A DNA stretch of 64,000 nucleotides from Alphaproteobacteria bacterium (GCA_019247845.1 JAFBAL010000019.1:124001-188000), one strand, 5' to 3'. Shown: positions 53,601 through 63,648, numbered from the stretch's first letter. Notes: a model not told the origin generated them from the letters alone. A program made the numbers and translations.

Positions 53601-56600
53601 CGCGCATAGTCGAATGGGCCGTCGCCAACACCAGGATCGTCATCGCGGCGATCGCGGTGGTGCTGCTGGCCGGCATCGGCGCCTACAACAACATCCCCAA
53701 GGAAGCCGATCCCGACATCCCGATCCCGGTGATCATGGTGCAGGCGACCTATCCCGGCATCAGCCCCGAGGACAGCGAGCGGCTTCTGGTCAAGCCGCTG
53801 GAGACCGCGCTGCGCTCGGTCGAAGGCCTCAAGACGATCACCGCGCGCGCCTATAGCGGCGTTGCGGTCGTCATCCTGGAGTTCGACGTCAACTTCAACA
53901 AGCAGAAGGCGCTCGAGGACGTGCGCGCGCAGGTCGACGAGGCGCGCGGGCTTCTGCCCCAGGAGACCGATCCGCCGACGGTGCAGGAGTTCAACACCTC
54001 GCTGCAGCCCGTGATCGCCGTCGCGCTGTCGGGCGAGGTGCCGGAGCGCACGATGCTCAAGATCGCGCGCAACCTGAAGGACGAGATCAAGCTCGTGCCG
54101 ACGGTGCTCGACGTCGACATCTCGGGCGAGCGCAAGGAGATGCTCGAGATCGTCATCGACCCGGCGAAGCTAGAGAACTTCGGCATCACCCAGCAGGAGA
54201 TGTTCAACGCGGTCTCCGCCAACAACCGGCTGATCGCCGCCGGCATGATCGACACCGGCCACGGCAGCTTCGCGGTCAAGGTGCCGGGCGTCATCGAGAA
54301 CGCGCAGGACCTGCTGCATCTTCCCATCCGCTCCGAGAACAACTCGACGGTGACGCTGAGCGACGTGGCCCAGGTGCGCCGCACCTTCTACGACGCGACC
54401 TCCTATTCGCGGGTCAACGGCCGGCCGTCGCTGCGCCTGGACGTGACCAAGCGCGTCGGCGCCAACATCATCGCCAACAACGAGGCGGTGCGCGCCATCG
54501 TCGACAAGGCGGCGAAGAGCTGGCCCGCCGGCCTGCACGCGACCTATCTGTTCGACAACTCGACGGATATCCGCGACCAGCTGGGCTCGCTGTCGGATTC
54601 GATCATCCTCGCCATCATCCTGGTGATGATCATCGTCGTGGCGGCGCTGGGCCTGCGCTCGGGCCTGCTGGTCGGCCTCGCCATTCCCACCTCGTTCCTG
54701 ATGGCGTTCATGGTCCTGAACGGGTTGGGCATGACGCTCAACTTCATGATCATGTTCGCGATGCTGCTCGCGGTCGGCATCCTGGTCGACGGCGCGATCA
54801 TCGTCGTCGAGTATGCCGACCGGAAGATGACCGAGGGCCTGGCTCCCAAGGAGGCCTTCGCGCAGGCCGCGCTGCGCATGTTCTGGCCGGTGGTCAGCGC
54901 CACCGCGACCATGATCGGCGCCTTCCTGCCGATGCTCTTGTGGCCGGGCATCGCCGGCAAGTTCATGAGCTACTTCCCGATCACGCTGATCATCATCCTG
55001 TCGGCGTCGATGGTCGTGGCGCTCATATTCATGCCGGTGCTGGGCGGCTTCTTCGGCAAGGCGCCGCCGCACGACGAGCAGCACGAGAAGGCCATCGAGG
55101 CGTCGGAGACCGGCGACTGGCACGCCATTCCGGGCATCACCGGCTGGTACGCCCGTATCGCCGAATGGCTGACGCTGCATCCCTATCGCGTGATGGCGGG
55201 CGCGGCCGGCTGCGTCGTCGCGGTGATCACCCTCTTCGTCTTCTTCAACAAGGGCGTCGAGTTCTTCGTCGACCAGGATCCGGGCTATGCCCAGGTCTTC
55301 ATCTCGGCGCGCGGCAACCTCTCGGCCAACGAGAAGCGCGACATCGTGATGAACGTGTCGAACATCGTGCAGAGCATCCCCGGCATCCGCGCGATCACCG
55401 CGTCGTCGGGCGGACAGTCGAACTCGCTCAACAGCCAGGGCGGCGTGCCCGTCGACAACATCGGCCGGCTGGGCATCGAGATGAAGGACTATCGCGAGCG
55501 CGGCCCGGCGTCCGAGATCGAGAAGGAGATCCGCAAGCGCACCGCGAACATCGCCGGCGTCCATATCGAGGTGCGCGAGCCGCAGAACGGTCCGCCCACC
55601 GGCAAGGACGTCATGATCGACGTGGGCTCGGACAACTACCTCGCGCTCGACCAGGTCACCGCCGCGATCAGCGCGCATATGTCCAAGGTGCCGGAGCTGC
55701 GCGACGTCGAGGACACCCGTCCGCTGCCCGGCATCGAATGGGATCTCGACATCAACCGCGAGATCGCCAGCCGCTTCGGCGCCAATGCGCAGTCGATCGG
55801 CACCGCCGTCCAGCTGATCTCGAACGGCATCCTGGTGGGCAAGTACCGTCCCGACGACAGCGAGGACGAGGTCGACATCCGCGTGCGCTATCCGCAGGAG
55901 TACCGCGGCACCAACGCGCTCGACACCTTGCGCGTGCCGACTGCGGGAGGCGCCGTGGTGCCGTTGAGCAACTTCGTCACCAAGCGTCCGGCCCAGCAGG
56001 TCAACTCCATCGAGCGCGTCGACGGCCATCGCGTCTATCACGTGCGCGCCAACATGAAGCCGGCTTGCACGCCGCAGGCCAACACCGATTGCGTCGCGAC
56101 CAAGGTCCTGCCCAGCGCCGAGACCGTCAAGCTGCAGGATTGGATCGCCGCGCAGCACTTCCCCGACGACGTGCACGTGAAGTTCAAGGGCGGCCAGGAG
56201 CAGCAGGACGAATCCCAGGCCTTCCTGAAGGTCGCAGCCTTCCTGGCGCTGTTCCTGATTGCGATCGTGCTTCTGGCGCTGTTCAACAGCTTCTATCACG
56301 CCGCGCTGATCCTGGTCGCCGTGGTGCTGGCCATGATCGGTGCAATGCTGGGCATGGTGGTGATGCAGCAGCCGTTCTCGGTGATCATGACGGGCACCGG
56401 CATGCTGGCGCTGGCCGGCATCGTGGTGAACCACAACATCGTGCTGATCGACACCTTCCACCGCCTGCGCGACGCGGGCATGGAGCCGATCGAGGCCGTG
56501 ATCCGCTCGTCGGCGCAGCGCCTGCGTCCGGTGTTTCTCACCACCGTCACCGCCATCGGCGGCCTGCTGCCGATGATGTTCGCGGTCGAGATCGACTTCG

Positions 56601-56827
56601 CGACCCGCGAGGTCACGATCGGCGGGCCGAACGGCATGATGTGGGTTCAGCTCTCCACCGCCATCGTGTTCGGCCTGGCCTTCTCCAAGCTGATCACGCT
56701 CGGCCTGGTCCCGTCGATGCTTGCCCTGCCCTATCGCTGGCGCCAGCGCCGCGACCGGCGGCGCAACGACGACCGCCGTCCGCCGACCACGCTGCAGGAC
56801 TACGGCATCAAGGAAGCCGCGGAATAA
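53597..56827 (+). CDS. RND-family efflux pump permease (AcrB/MexB type)
   Basis: 1076 residues, normal for an RND permease, with 12 predicted membrane helices and two large periplasmic loops. Conserved phrases include the N-terminal TRIVEWAVANTRIVIAAIAV, PEADPDIPIP-like entry, the TM4 relay GILVDGAIIVVEYADRKM and the TM10-11 text HNIVLIDTFHRLRD. In TM4 the second Asp of the AcrB DD pair is Gly, as in several RND branches. It exports drugs or other small molecules using the proton gradient. The substrate is unknown; the PadR regulator suggests a phenolic or multidrug inducer. Confidence 0.94.
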   Translation: MTRIVEWAVANTRIVIAAIAVVLLAGIGAYNNIPKEADPDIPIPVIMVQATYPGISPEDSERLLVKPLETALRSVEGLKTITARAYSGVAVVILEFDVNFNKQKALEDVRAQVDEARGLLPQETDPPTVQEFNTSLQPVIAVALSGEVPERTMLKIARNLKDEIKLVPTVLDVDISGERKEMLEIVIDPAKLENFGITQQEMFNAVSANNRLIAAGMIDTGHGSFAVKVPGVIENAQDLLHLPIRSENNSTVTLSDVAQVRRTFYDATSYSRVNGRPSLRLDVTKRVGANIIANNEAVRAIVDKAAKSWPAGLHATYLFDNSTDIRDQLGSLSDSIILAIILVMIIVVAALGLRSGLLVGLAIPTSFLMAFMVLNGLGMTLNFMIMFAMLLAVGILVDGAIIVVEYADRKMTEGLAPKEAFAQAALRMFWPVVSATATMIGAFLPMLLWPGIAGKFMSYFPITLIIILSASMVVALIFMPVLGGFFGKAPPHDEQHEKAIEASETGDWHAIPGITGWYARIAEWLTLHPYRVMAGAAGCVVAVITLFVFFNKGVEFFVDQDPGYAQVFISARGNLSANEKRDIVMNVSNIVQSIPGIRAITASSGGQSNSLNSQGGVPVDNIGRLGIEMKDYRERGPASEIEKEIRKRTANIAGVHIEVREPQNGPPTGKDVMIDVGSDNYLALDQVTAAISAHMSKVPELRDVEDTRPLPGIEWDLDINREIASRFGANAQSIGTAVQLISNGILVGKYRPDDSEDEVDIRVRYPQEYRGTNALDTLRVPTAGGAVVPLSNFVTKRPAQQVNSIERVDGHRVYHVRANMKPACTPQANTDCVATKVLPSAETVKLQDWIAAQHFPDDVHVKFKGGQEQQDESQAFLKVAAFLALFLIAIVLLALFNSFYHAALILVAVVLAMIGAMLGMVVMQQPFSVIMTGTGMLALAGIVVNHNIVLIDTFHRLRDAGMEPIEAVIRSSAQRLRPVFLTTVTAIGGLLPMMFAVEIDFATREVTIGGPNGMMWVQLSTAIVFGLAFSKLITLGLVPSMLALPYRWRQRRDRRRNDDRRPPTTLQDYGIKEAAE

Positions 56828-56860
56828 AAAACCGGCCGCCCCCTCGCAGGGACGGCCGGC
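56826..56860 (-). terminator. Terminator hairpin serving the minus-strand TIGR03118 gene
   Basis: CCGGCCG and CGGCCGG arms (56832-56838 and 56853-56859) form a stem; on the minus strand the hairpin is followed by TTTTTT, so it terminates the gene ending at 56883. On the plus strand it also follows the RND stop but lacks a T-run. Confidence 0.75.
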
Positions 56861-56882
56861 CTTCGCCCTCGGGGAGAGGGAC

Positions 56883-57908
56883 TTACTGCTTCGGCGTGAT
56901 CAGGCCGATGATGCCGTGCTTCTCGCGGCGCAGGCCGGCCGAGAAGGTGATCGAGCCGTTGCCGGTATCGTCGAGCTGCCAGAGGTCTTCGTACTGGAAG
57001 TCCTTGGCCCCCTTCTTCAGCGTGCCGATCAGCGCGCCGGAATCCGGGTCGAAGGCATTGATGCGGCCCTCGCCGAAATTGCCGACCAGCAGCTTGCCCG
57101 CGAACTGGCCGAAATTGGCCGGGCCCATCACCATGCCCCAGGGCGCGTTGAGCGGGCCGTTGGAGACCAGCCGCTTCACGAAGCTGCCGTCGGTGTTGAA
57201 CACGCTGACGTAACCGAGGCCCGGACCTTCGACGACCTCCTCGCCGTCGTTGCGCAGCTTGGCGAAGGTGACATAGAGCTTGCCGTTCAGGAGCGCGACG
57301 TTGAACGGGCCGTAGTGCTTGGGCAGGTCGGGATCGGTGAACGACGAGACCAGGTGCCAGGCGTTGTCGATGATGTCGACCTTGTTGCGCGTCATGTCGC
57401 TCGCGAACAGGTGGTTCGACGCCGGGTCCCAGGCGAGACCGGTATAGTGCTCGCTCTCGTCCTCCTTGCGCGCGCCGCTCAGGATGTCGAAACCGATCAG
57501 CGCGTTGGTGCCGTCGACGCTGGGCGACCAGCCGGTGATCTTGCCGACCTCCGACGCGAAGACGAAGAACGGCTCGCCGGACTTGGTGCCGTTGCTGACG
57601 ACGAAGCCGTGGCCCGAAGGAAGCGCGATCTGCCCCGTGGGCTTGCCGCCCGGAATGGTCACGACCAGCGACTGCACGGTTCCGTCATTGGGATTGTAGA
57701 GCGTCGACAGCCCGTTGCGGTTGTCGGAGACCCACAGATTGCCGCCGGGGAATTGCGAGATGCCCCACGGGTTCTTCAGGTTGGGATCGGTGTTCGGCGC
57801 CTTGCCGTCCTTGTCGGCGACCAGCGGCGTCACGGTGAAACTCGTCGCAGCCAAGGCCGCGGTCGACATCGACAGCGCCAGGCCCAGCGCGATGCTTGCT
57901 ACTCTCAT
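56883..57908 (-). CDS. Secreted TIGR03118-family protein (second copy)
   Basis: 341 residues from the ATG at 57908, which has GGAGGG upstream and starts a signal peptide (cleavage near ALA22-A). Family phrases match those of the 17906 gene: DPNLKNPWGISQFPGGNLWVSDN, TGLAWDPASNHLFASDMTRNKVDIIDNAW, SNGPLNAPWGMVMGPANFG and LLVGNFGEGRINAFDP. Probably an extracytoplasmic beta-propeller of unknown function. It is monocistronic with its own terminator. Confidence 0.85.
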   Translation of the reverse strand: MRVASIALGLALSMSTAALAATSFTVTPLVADKDGKAPNTDPNLKNPWGISQFPGGNLWVSDNRNGLSTLYNPNDGTVQSLVVTIPGGKPTGQIALPSGHGFVVSNGTKSGEPFFVFASEVGKITGWSPSVDGTNALIGFDILSGARKEDESEHYTGLAWDPASNHLFASDMTRNKVDIIDNAWHLVSSFTDPDLPKHYGPFNVALLNGKLYVTFAKLRNDGEEVVEGPGLGYVSVFNTDGSFVKRLVSNGPLNAPWGMVMGPANFGQFAGKLLVGNFGEGRINAFDPDSGALIGTLKKGAKDFQYEDLWQLDDTGNGSITFSAGLRREKHGIIGLITPKQ

Positions 57909-58156
57909 ACTTTGCCCTCCTAGGGATTTAATGGCCGAATTGAGTGGTTTCGCGACGCTCTTGCGACGCGGTTTCAACGACTATTTGTCATTTGGGGCGA
58001 AACTGTGCGCGAACTGCGCCAACATGATGGATATCTAAACTTTACGTTAGAAATCTTCGTGCGCTTACATACCTTGGGAAGTGCAGGCGCGGGTGACGAT
58101 GTAAATCGGCTGGCAAGCGCGCGAATGCCGGTCGCCCCTGCGCGGCGGTGCCGTGC

Positions 58157-60022
58157 CTATTCGACGTCCTGCGCGGCGACATGGACGACGTCGGGATCGT
58201 TCTCGACCTCTTTGAGCTTCTCGCGCGCCGCGGCGGCTTCCTTCTGCTTGTTCCACATCGCGGCGTAGTGACCGCCGGCATTCACCAGGTCGGAGTGGCG
58301 GCCGCGCTCGATGATCTCGCCGCGGTCGAGCACCAGGATCTCGTCGGCATCGACGACGGTCGAGAGCCGGTGCGCGATCACCAGGGTCGTGCGATCGCGC
58401 GAGATCTCGGCCAGCGCCTGCTGGATCTCGCGCTCGGTATGGGTGTCGAGCGCCGATGTCGCCTCGTCCAGCAGCAGGATCGGCGGGTTCTTCAGGATCG
58501 TGCGCGCGATGGCGACGCGCTGCTTCTCGCCGCCGGAGAGCTTCAACCCGCGCTCGCCGACCATGGACTCGTAACCCAGCGGCAGCTGGGTGATGAACTT
58601 GTCGATCTGGGCATAGCGCGCCGCGTCCTTGACGTCGGCCTCGTTGGCGCCGATGCGGCCATAGGCGATGTTGTAGCGCACAGTGTCGTTGAACAGCACC
58701 GTGTCCTGCGGGACGATGCCGATGGCGGCGCGAAGGCTGGCCTGGCTCACGTCGCGGATGTCCTGGCCGTCGATGGTCACGGCTCCCGACTTGATGTCGT
58801 AGAAGCGGTAGAGGATGCGGCTGATCGTCGACTTGCCCGCGCCCGACGGGCCGACGATGGCGACCGTCCCGCCCGCGGGCACCCTGAAGCTTATGCCCTT
58901 GAGCACCGTGCGCTCGGGATCGTAGCAGAACACCACGTCGTCGAAGCGGATCTCGCCCGCGGTCACGTTCAAGGGTGGTGCGCCGGGCTTGTCCTTCACC
59001 TCTTCGGGCTGGTTCAAGAGGCGGAACATCGACTCCATGTCGACGAGCGCCTGGGTGATCTCGCGATAGACCGTGCCCAAGAGGTTGAGCGGGATGTAGA
59101 GCTGGATCAGGATCGCATTGGCGCTGACCAGGGTGCCGACGCTGAACTGCCCGTTCTCGATGCCCATGGCAGCCAGCGCCATCACGATGCCCATGCCGAC
59201 CGCCATGATGAAGGCCTGGCCGGTGTTGAGCACCGAGAGAGAGATCTGCGCCTGGATCGAGGCGCGCGAATACTTCTCCATCGACTTGTCGAAGCGCCGC
59301 GTCTCGTGCGCCTCGCTGTTGAAGTATTTGACGGTCTCGTAATTGAGAAGGCTGTCGACCGCCTTGGTGTTGGCGTCCTGGTCGCTCTGGTTCATGTCGC
59401 GGCGGAACTGGATGCGCCAGTTGGTGATGGCGAAGGTGAACCAGACGTAAGCCGCGACCATCGCGACGGTGACGAGCGCGATGAGCAGGTTGAGCTTGAC
59501 GAACAGGATGACGGCGTAGAACACCAGAAGGATGATGGTGGGGAAGATGCTGAACAGCGCGAAGGACAGGATCGTGTCGATGCCCTTGGTGCCGCGCTCG
59601 ATGATGCGCGACAGCCCGCCGGTCTTGCGCTCGAGATGGAAGCGCAGCGACAGCGTGTGGACGTGGGCGAAGGTCGAGACCGCGACCTCGCGCATCGCGT
59701 GGTACTGCACCTTGGCGAAGACGCCGTCGCGCAGCTGAGCGAAGGCCTGCATCAGGATGCGCGAGGCGGTATAGGCGCCGATCCAGGCCAGCGCCGCGCC
59801 GAGCGCGATCTGCGCCGGCGTCCTGGCGAGCACGTCGACCGCCCAGCCGTAGAACAGCGGCGACAGGCTGGTCGCGGCGGTGGCGAGCAGCAGGAAGAAG
59901 ATCGCCGCGAAGACCCGTATGCGAAGCTCGGGCCTGCCCTTCGGCCAGAGATAGGGCATCAGCATCCACAGCGGACGGAATGACGGTGCGCCGTCGCCCT
60001 CCTCTGTCACCACCCGCGCCAT
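58157..60022 (-). CDS. Atm1-type ABC exporter (heavy-metal/glutathione conjugate family)
   Basis: 621 residues from the ATG at 60022. An N-terminal six-helix membrane domain contains FHLERKTGGLSRIIERGTKGI and NYETVKYFNSEAHE, phrases diagnostic of the ABCB7/Atm1 branch. The ATPase domain has Walker A GPSGAGKS, Q-loop IVPQDTVLFNDT, signature LSGGEKQR and Walker B ILLLDEATSALD. Bacterial Atm1 exports glutathione-bound metals or sulfur species from the cytoplasm. The start shares bases with the stop of a 35-residue upstream ORF (TGATG), giving translational coupling. Confidence 0.93.
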   Translation of the reverse strand: MARVVTEEGDGAPSFRPLWMLMPYLWPKGRPELRIRVFAAIFFLLLATAATSLSPLFYGWAVDVLARTPAQIALGAALAWIGAYTASRILMQAFAQLRDGVFAKVQYHAMREVAVSTFAHVHTLSLRFHLERKTGGLSRIIERGTKGIDTILSFALFSIFPTIILLVFYAVILFVKLNLLIALVTVAMVAAYVWFTFAITNWRIQFRRDMNQSDQDANTKAVDSLLNYETVKYFNSEAHETRRFDKSMEKYSRASIQAQISLSVLNTGQAFIMAVGMGIVMALAAMGIENGQFSVGTLVSANAILIQLYIPLNLLGTVYREITQALVDMESMFRLLNQPEEVKDKPGAPPLNVTAGEIRFDDVVFCYDPERTVLKGISFRVPAGGTVAIVGPSGAGKSTISRILYRFYDIKSGAVTIDGQDIRDVSQASLRAAIGIVPQDTVLFNDTVRYNIAYGRIGANEADVKDAARYAQIDKFITQLPLGYESMVGERGLKLSGGEKQRVAIARTILKNPPILLLDEATSALDTHTEREIQQALAEISRDRTTLVIAHRLSTVVDADEILVLDRGEIIERGRHSDLVNAGGHYAAMWNKQKEAAAAREKLKEVENDPDVVHVAAQDVE

Positions 60023-60129
60023 CAATGCCCCATATTGGCGCCGCCGAACACCAGGAAGCCCGCGACCATGGCGGCGACGGCGATGACGGCAATGATGATG
60101 GACCAACGCGGCACTAGAACCTCCGGCAT
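60022..60129 (-). CDS. 35-residue single-helix membrane ORF coupled to the Atm1 exporter
   Basis: Reading the minus strand from ATG 60129, the frame runs 35 codons: a short polar start (MPEVLVPRWS), a hydrophobic helix (IIIAVIAVAAMVAGFLVF) and a polar end (GGANMGH). Its stop overlaps the exporter start (TGATG), the arrangement expected for a coupled small gene. The upstream sequence has no good ribosome binding site, which lowers confidence. If translated, it could be a regulatory or assembly peptide of the exporter. Confidence 0.5.
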   Translation of the reverse strand: MPEVLVPRWSIIIAVIAVAAMVAGFLVFGGANMGH

Positions 60130-60195
60130 GGGGATGGTGTCGGGCTTGGAACCTGTTTAGGAAGATCGGGTCTGAACCGCAACCCTGCTGCCGCC

Positions 60196-60768
60196 ATGGA
60201 CAATAGCAAGCCCGTCATCTGCGTGTTCTGCGGCTCCTCGCATGGCAGCGATGCGGGTTATGCGCGGGACGCCCGCCGCTTCGGCGCGCTGCTGGCCGCC
60301 CATGGCTTCGACATGGTCTTCGGCGGCGGCTATATCGGGTTGATGGGCGAAGTCGCGCACGCGGCGCGCGAAGGCGGCGCCTATATCACCGGCGTGCTGC
60401 CCGATTTCCTGCGCCATCTCGAGCCGCCGTCGCACGACGCGCACCGCATGATCGTCACCGCCGACCTGACCGAGCGCAAGAAGCTGATGCTGTCGCTTGC
60501 CGACGGCTTCGCGGTGCTGCCCGGGGGGCTGGGCACCCTGGACGAGTTCTTCGAGGTGATCACCGCGGCGCAGCTGAACGTCTTCGACAAGCCGCTCGTC
60601 GTGCTCGACACGGACGGCTTCTATGCGCCGCTCGATGCGCTGATCGACAAGGTCGTGGCCGAGGACTTCGCGGGCGCGCGGGTCAGGACGCTCTACCGTC
60701 GGGCGCCGACGCCGGAGCAGGCGATAGAGCACTTGGCCGCACGCGTGCGTCGAACGCCACCAGGATAA
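60196..60768 (+). CDS. LOG-family protein (TIGR00730; nucleotide 5'-monophosphate phosphoribohydrolase)
   Basis: 190 residues with the LOG Rossmann fold: CVFCGSSHGSDAGYARDARRFG at the N-terminus and the signature PGGLGTLDEFFE (109-120) containing the catalytic Glu, plus the R-K pair in TERKKLMLS. Family members hydrolyse nucleoside monophosphates to base and ribose-5-phosphate, including cytokinin nucleotides. The C-terminal 29 codons overlap the convergent rarD gene on the other strand. It is divergent from the Atm1 locus. Confidence 0.92.
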   Translation: MDNSKPVICVFCGSSHGSDAGYARDARRFGALLAAHGFDMVFGGGYIGLMGEVAHAAREGGAYITGVLPDFLRHLEPPSHDAHRMIVTADLTERKKLMLSLADGFAVLPGGLGTLDEFFEVITAAQLNVFDKPLVVLDTDGFYAPLDALIDKVVAEDFAGARVRTLYRRAPTPEQAIEHLAARVRRTPPG

Positions 60769-61621
60769 GAGCCGCCCACACGAAGACGAAGGCGATGGTG
60801 TCGGCGCGGGTGAAGCTCTCGCCCATCAGGAACGTCGCGACCAGCAAGGTCAACGTCGGCGAGAGATATTGCAGGAAGCCCAGCGTCGTCATGCGGATGC
60901 GCCGCGCTCCCGCCGCGAACAGCACCAGCGGCACCAGCGTGATCGGCCCGCCGCCGATCAGGAGCAGGTCGCGCTTGACGTGCACGAGGTCGAACGCCGC
61001 GGTGCCCTGCCACGAGAAGTACCCGAGCACCGCCACGGTGAACGGGAACAGGATCAAGGTCTCGACCGTCAGCCCGTCCAGCGCGTCGACCGCGGTGCGC
61101 TTGCGCACATAGCCGTAGAACCCGAAGGACAGCGCCAGCGCCGGCGCGACCCAGGGAATATAGCCGAGCTCGAAGGCCTGCGCCGCCACCGCCGCCGTCG
61201 CCAGCGCGATCGCGGTCAGCCTGAGCCGCGACACCTTCTCCTCCAGCAGGAAAAAGCCCAACGCGATCGAGACCAGCGGCGTCAGATAGTAGCCCAGGCT
61301 CGACTCGACGAGCTGATGCGTCGAGACGCAATAGATGAAGACGGTCCAGTTCGCCCCCACGAGCACGCTCGACGTCGCAAGCGCCAGCAGCACCTTGGGC
61401 CGCGCCATGATGTGGCGGATATGGGCGAGATGGCCGCGCGCGGCCGTGATCGCCAGCGCGAAGACCGCGCCCCAGAAGATGCGATGCAGCGTGATCTCGA
61501 TCGGCGAGGTGCCGATCAGCATCGCCCAATAGAGCGGCACGAATCCCCAAAGCAGGTAGGAGCCGCCGGCATAGAGGATGCCCAGCCTTTCATCGGGATG
61601 ATCGTGGGTCTGCTGCGTCAT
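60683..61621 (-). CDS. rarD: RarD-type EamA-family transporter
   Basis: 312 residues with about ten hydrophobic helices and two EamA repeats. The N-terminal YAGGSYLLWGFVPLYWAMLIGTS is typical of RarD, as are NWTVFIYCVSTHQLVESSLGYYLTPL and GFLQYLSPTLTLLVA. RarD proteins are putative permeases linked to chloramphenicol sensitivity; the natural substrate is unknown. The C-terminal coding end overlaps the LOG gene by 86 bases in antisense orientation. Confidence 0.9.
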   Translation of the reverse strand: MTQQTHDHPDERLGILYAGGSYLLWGFVPLYWAMLIGTSPIEITLHRIFWGAVFALAITAARGHLAHIRHIMARPKVLLALATSSVLVGANWTVFIYCVSTHQLVESSLGYYLTPLVSIALGFFLLEEKVSRLRLTAIALATAAVAAQAFELGYIPWVAPALALSFGFYGYVRKRTAVDALDGLTVETLILFPFTVAVLGYFSWQGTAAFDLVHVKRDLLLIGGGPITLVPLVLFAAGARRIRMTTLGFLQYLSPTLTLLVATFLMGESFTRADTIAFVFVWAALILVAFDARVRPSALSPAPASAPDGRAS

Positions 61622-61728
61622 GCGGCCAGTCTAGTGGGCCGCGCGCTCAAATCGCCAACGGCTTTCGCAACGCTGGCATGCGGTTTGCGCGCAAACGCGA
61701 AACACATCGTAACACTTGCCGCCGGCAC

Positions 61729-63066
61729 TTAGCGCTTCACTTCCCACGTCGTCCCCTCGGGCCCGTCCTTGAGCAGGATGCCCTGGGCGAGAAGCTCGTC
61801 GCGGATGCGGTCGGACTCGGCGAAGTTCTTCGCTTTGCGCGCCGCGTTGCGTGCCGCGATGGCATCGGCGATTGCCGTCGCGTCAACGTTCGTCCTGGCC
61901 GCGATGCGCTCCTGCACGTTCGAGAAGCCCAGGAGCCCGAGCCCGCCCGCGAGCTCGTGGTCGGAGCCCTTGTGCAGCTCGGCAATGGCCTGCGGCGTGT
62001 TGAGGTCGTCGGCCAGCGCGGCCAGGAACGCGCTTCCCACCGGCGGATCGGACAGCGGCTCGGTCACCGCGTACCATTTCTCCAGCGTCTTCCAGCTCTC
62101 GTTCATGCCGGCGACGGTCCAGTCCATCGGCTGGCGGTAATGCGTGCGCAGCATGTTGAAGCGCAGCACCTCGCCCGGCCAGTCCTTGAGCAGCTCGTTG
62201 ATGGTGATGAAGTTGCCCAGGCTTTTGGACATCTTCTCGCCCTCGACCTGCAGGAACCCGTTGTGCAGCCACACCCTCGCGAGCGGGTGACCGCGATGCG
62301 CGGCCTCGCTCTGCGCCACCTCGTTCTCATGATGCGGGAAGACCAGATCGATGCCGCCGCCATGGATGTCGAAGGTCTCGCCGAGCAGCGCCTCGCCCAT
62401 CGCCGAGCACTCGATGTGCCAACCGGGCCGTCCGCGCCCCCAGGGCGACGGCCAGCCGGGCGTCTTGTCGTCCGACGGCTTCCACAGCACGAAGTCCATC
62501 GGGCTCTTCTTATAGGGCGCCACGTCGACGCGCGCGCCCGCGATCATGTCGTCGAGCGAGCGCCGCGCGAGCTTGCCGTAATCGGCTTTCCTCGCGACCT
62601 CGAACAGCACATGGCCGTCGGCCTCGTAGGCGAAGCCTTCCGCGATCAGCCGCCTGGTCATCTCGACCATCTGCGCCACATAGTCCGTCGCGCGCGGCGT
62701 ATGCGTGGGGTTGAGGCTCCCCAGCGCCGTCACGTCGTCGAGAAACTGCTGCGCCGTCTTCGCCGTGATCTCGGCCCGCGCCGCCTCGACGTCGATGTTG
62801 CGCGATGCGGCGATCTCGGCCGCGCGCGCGTTGATCTTGTCGTCGATGTCGGTGATGTTTCGAACATAAGTGACGTGGCCCGGCCCATAGAGATGGCGCA
62901 GCAGGCGGAACAGCACGTCGAACACGATCACCGGCCGCGCGTTGCCGATATGGGCATAGTCGTAGACCGTCGGCCCGCAGACATACATGCGCACGTTGGA
63001 CGCATCGAGGGGCGCGAAGTCCTCTTTCGCGCGGGTCAGCGTATTATGCAGGCGCAGCTTGGTCAT
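61729..63066 (-). CDS. cysS: Cysteinyl-tRNA synthetase
   Basis: 445 residues, the usual bacterial length. Zinc/cysteine-site and HIGH region [19 protein letters not shown] near 27-45, [35 protein letters not shown] and the KMSKS loop in [11 protein letters not shown] near 270 are all present, with the C-terminal DALR-like anticodon domain ending in WEVKR. It charges tRNA-Cys in the cytoplasm. Confidence 0.98.
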   Translation of the reverse strand: MTKLRLHNTLTRAKEDFAPLDASNVRMYVCGPTVYDYAHIGNARPVIVFDVLFRLLRHLYGPGHVTYVRNITDIDDKINARAAEIAASRNIDVEAARAEITAKTAQQFLDDVTALGSLNPTHTPRATDYVAQMVEMTRRLIAEGFAYEADGHVLFEVARKADYGKLARRSLDDMIAGARVDVAPYKKSPMDFVLWKPSDDKTPGWPSPWGRGRPGWHIECSAMGEALLGETFDIHGGGIDLVFPHHENEVAQSEAAHRGHPLARVWLHNGFLQVEGEKMSKSLGNFITINELLKDWPGEVLRFNMLRTHYRQPMDWTVAGMNESWKTLEKWYAVTEPLSDPPVGSAFLAALADDLNTPQAIAELHKGSDHELAGGLGLLGFSNVQERIAARTNVDATAIADAIAARNAARKAKNFAESDRIRDELLAQGILLKDGPEGTTWEVKR

Positions 63067-63141
63067 GGCGCGGTCTTTTTGCACTTTTGAGGACCCGCGC
63101 TCAAGGCTATAACGGGCGGGCCTTACCACGGGGAGCGGGGA

Positions 63142-63648
63142 ATGGAATTCGGGCAGGCGATCGCAAGCTGTTTCAGGAAATACGTCACCTTCCGCGGCCG
63201 CGCGCCGCGCTCGGAATACTGGTTCTTCGTCCTGTTCATGTTCCTGGTCTATTTCGCCACGGGCATATTGGACTCCGTCCTGATGGGCGGACAGACCACA
63301 CCTGAGAAGCTCAGCCCCCTTACCACCATCGCCTGGCTCGTCTTCTTCCTGCCGAGCCTGGCGGTGCTGGTGCGCCGCGTGCACGACACCGGCTGGTCGG
63401 GCTGGATCGTCGGCGGGCTCTACATCCTGCTCCTCGTCGTGGGCTTCGTGCTGGGCATCGGCGTCGGCATGCAGGCGGAGGGCAATCTGGCGGCGAAGGA
63501 GTTGTACGGTGTGGTGGGGCTGCTGGGCCTCGTCGTCCTCGCCTATGGAATTTTCATCTTCGTGCTGACGCTGCTCAAGGGCCATGACGGCCCCAACCGC
63601 TACGGACCCGATCCGTTCGGCACCGGCGACGCCGAGGTGTTCCGCTAG
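63142..63648 (+). CDS. DUF805 membrane protein
   Basis: 168 residues with a GGGGAGCGGGGA ribosome binding region. Four hydrophobic helices and the DUF805 phrases [33 protein letters not shown] and [11 protein letters not shown] are present. The family is widespread in bacterial inner membranes; function unknown. It sits between cysS and gltX, all likely independent units. It ends by overlapping the gltX stop region by 4 bases. Confidence 0.93.
   Translation: MEFGQAIASCFRKYVTFRGRAPRSEYWFFVLFMFLVYFATGILDSVLMGGQTTPEKLSPLTTIAWLVFFLPSLAVLVRRVHDTGWSGWIVGGLYILLLVVGFVLGIGVGMQAEGNLAAKELYGVVGLLGLVVLAYGIFIFVLTLLKGHDGPNRYGPDPFGTGDAEVFR

Noticed and set aside
54170..56461. Minus-strand frame of about 760 codons inside the RND pump gene
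   Set aside because: His/Asp/Arg-biased with no motif; the plus strand has full RND conservation.
58042..58281. Small open frames in the gap before the Atm1 gene end
   Set aside because: No ribosome binding site, domain or hydrophobic pattern, and they overlap the 3' end of the real exporter gene.
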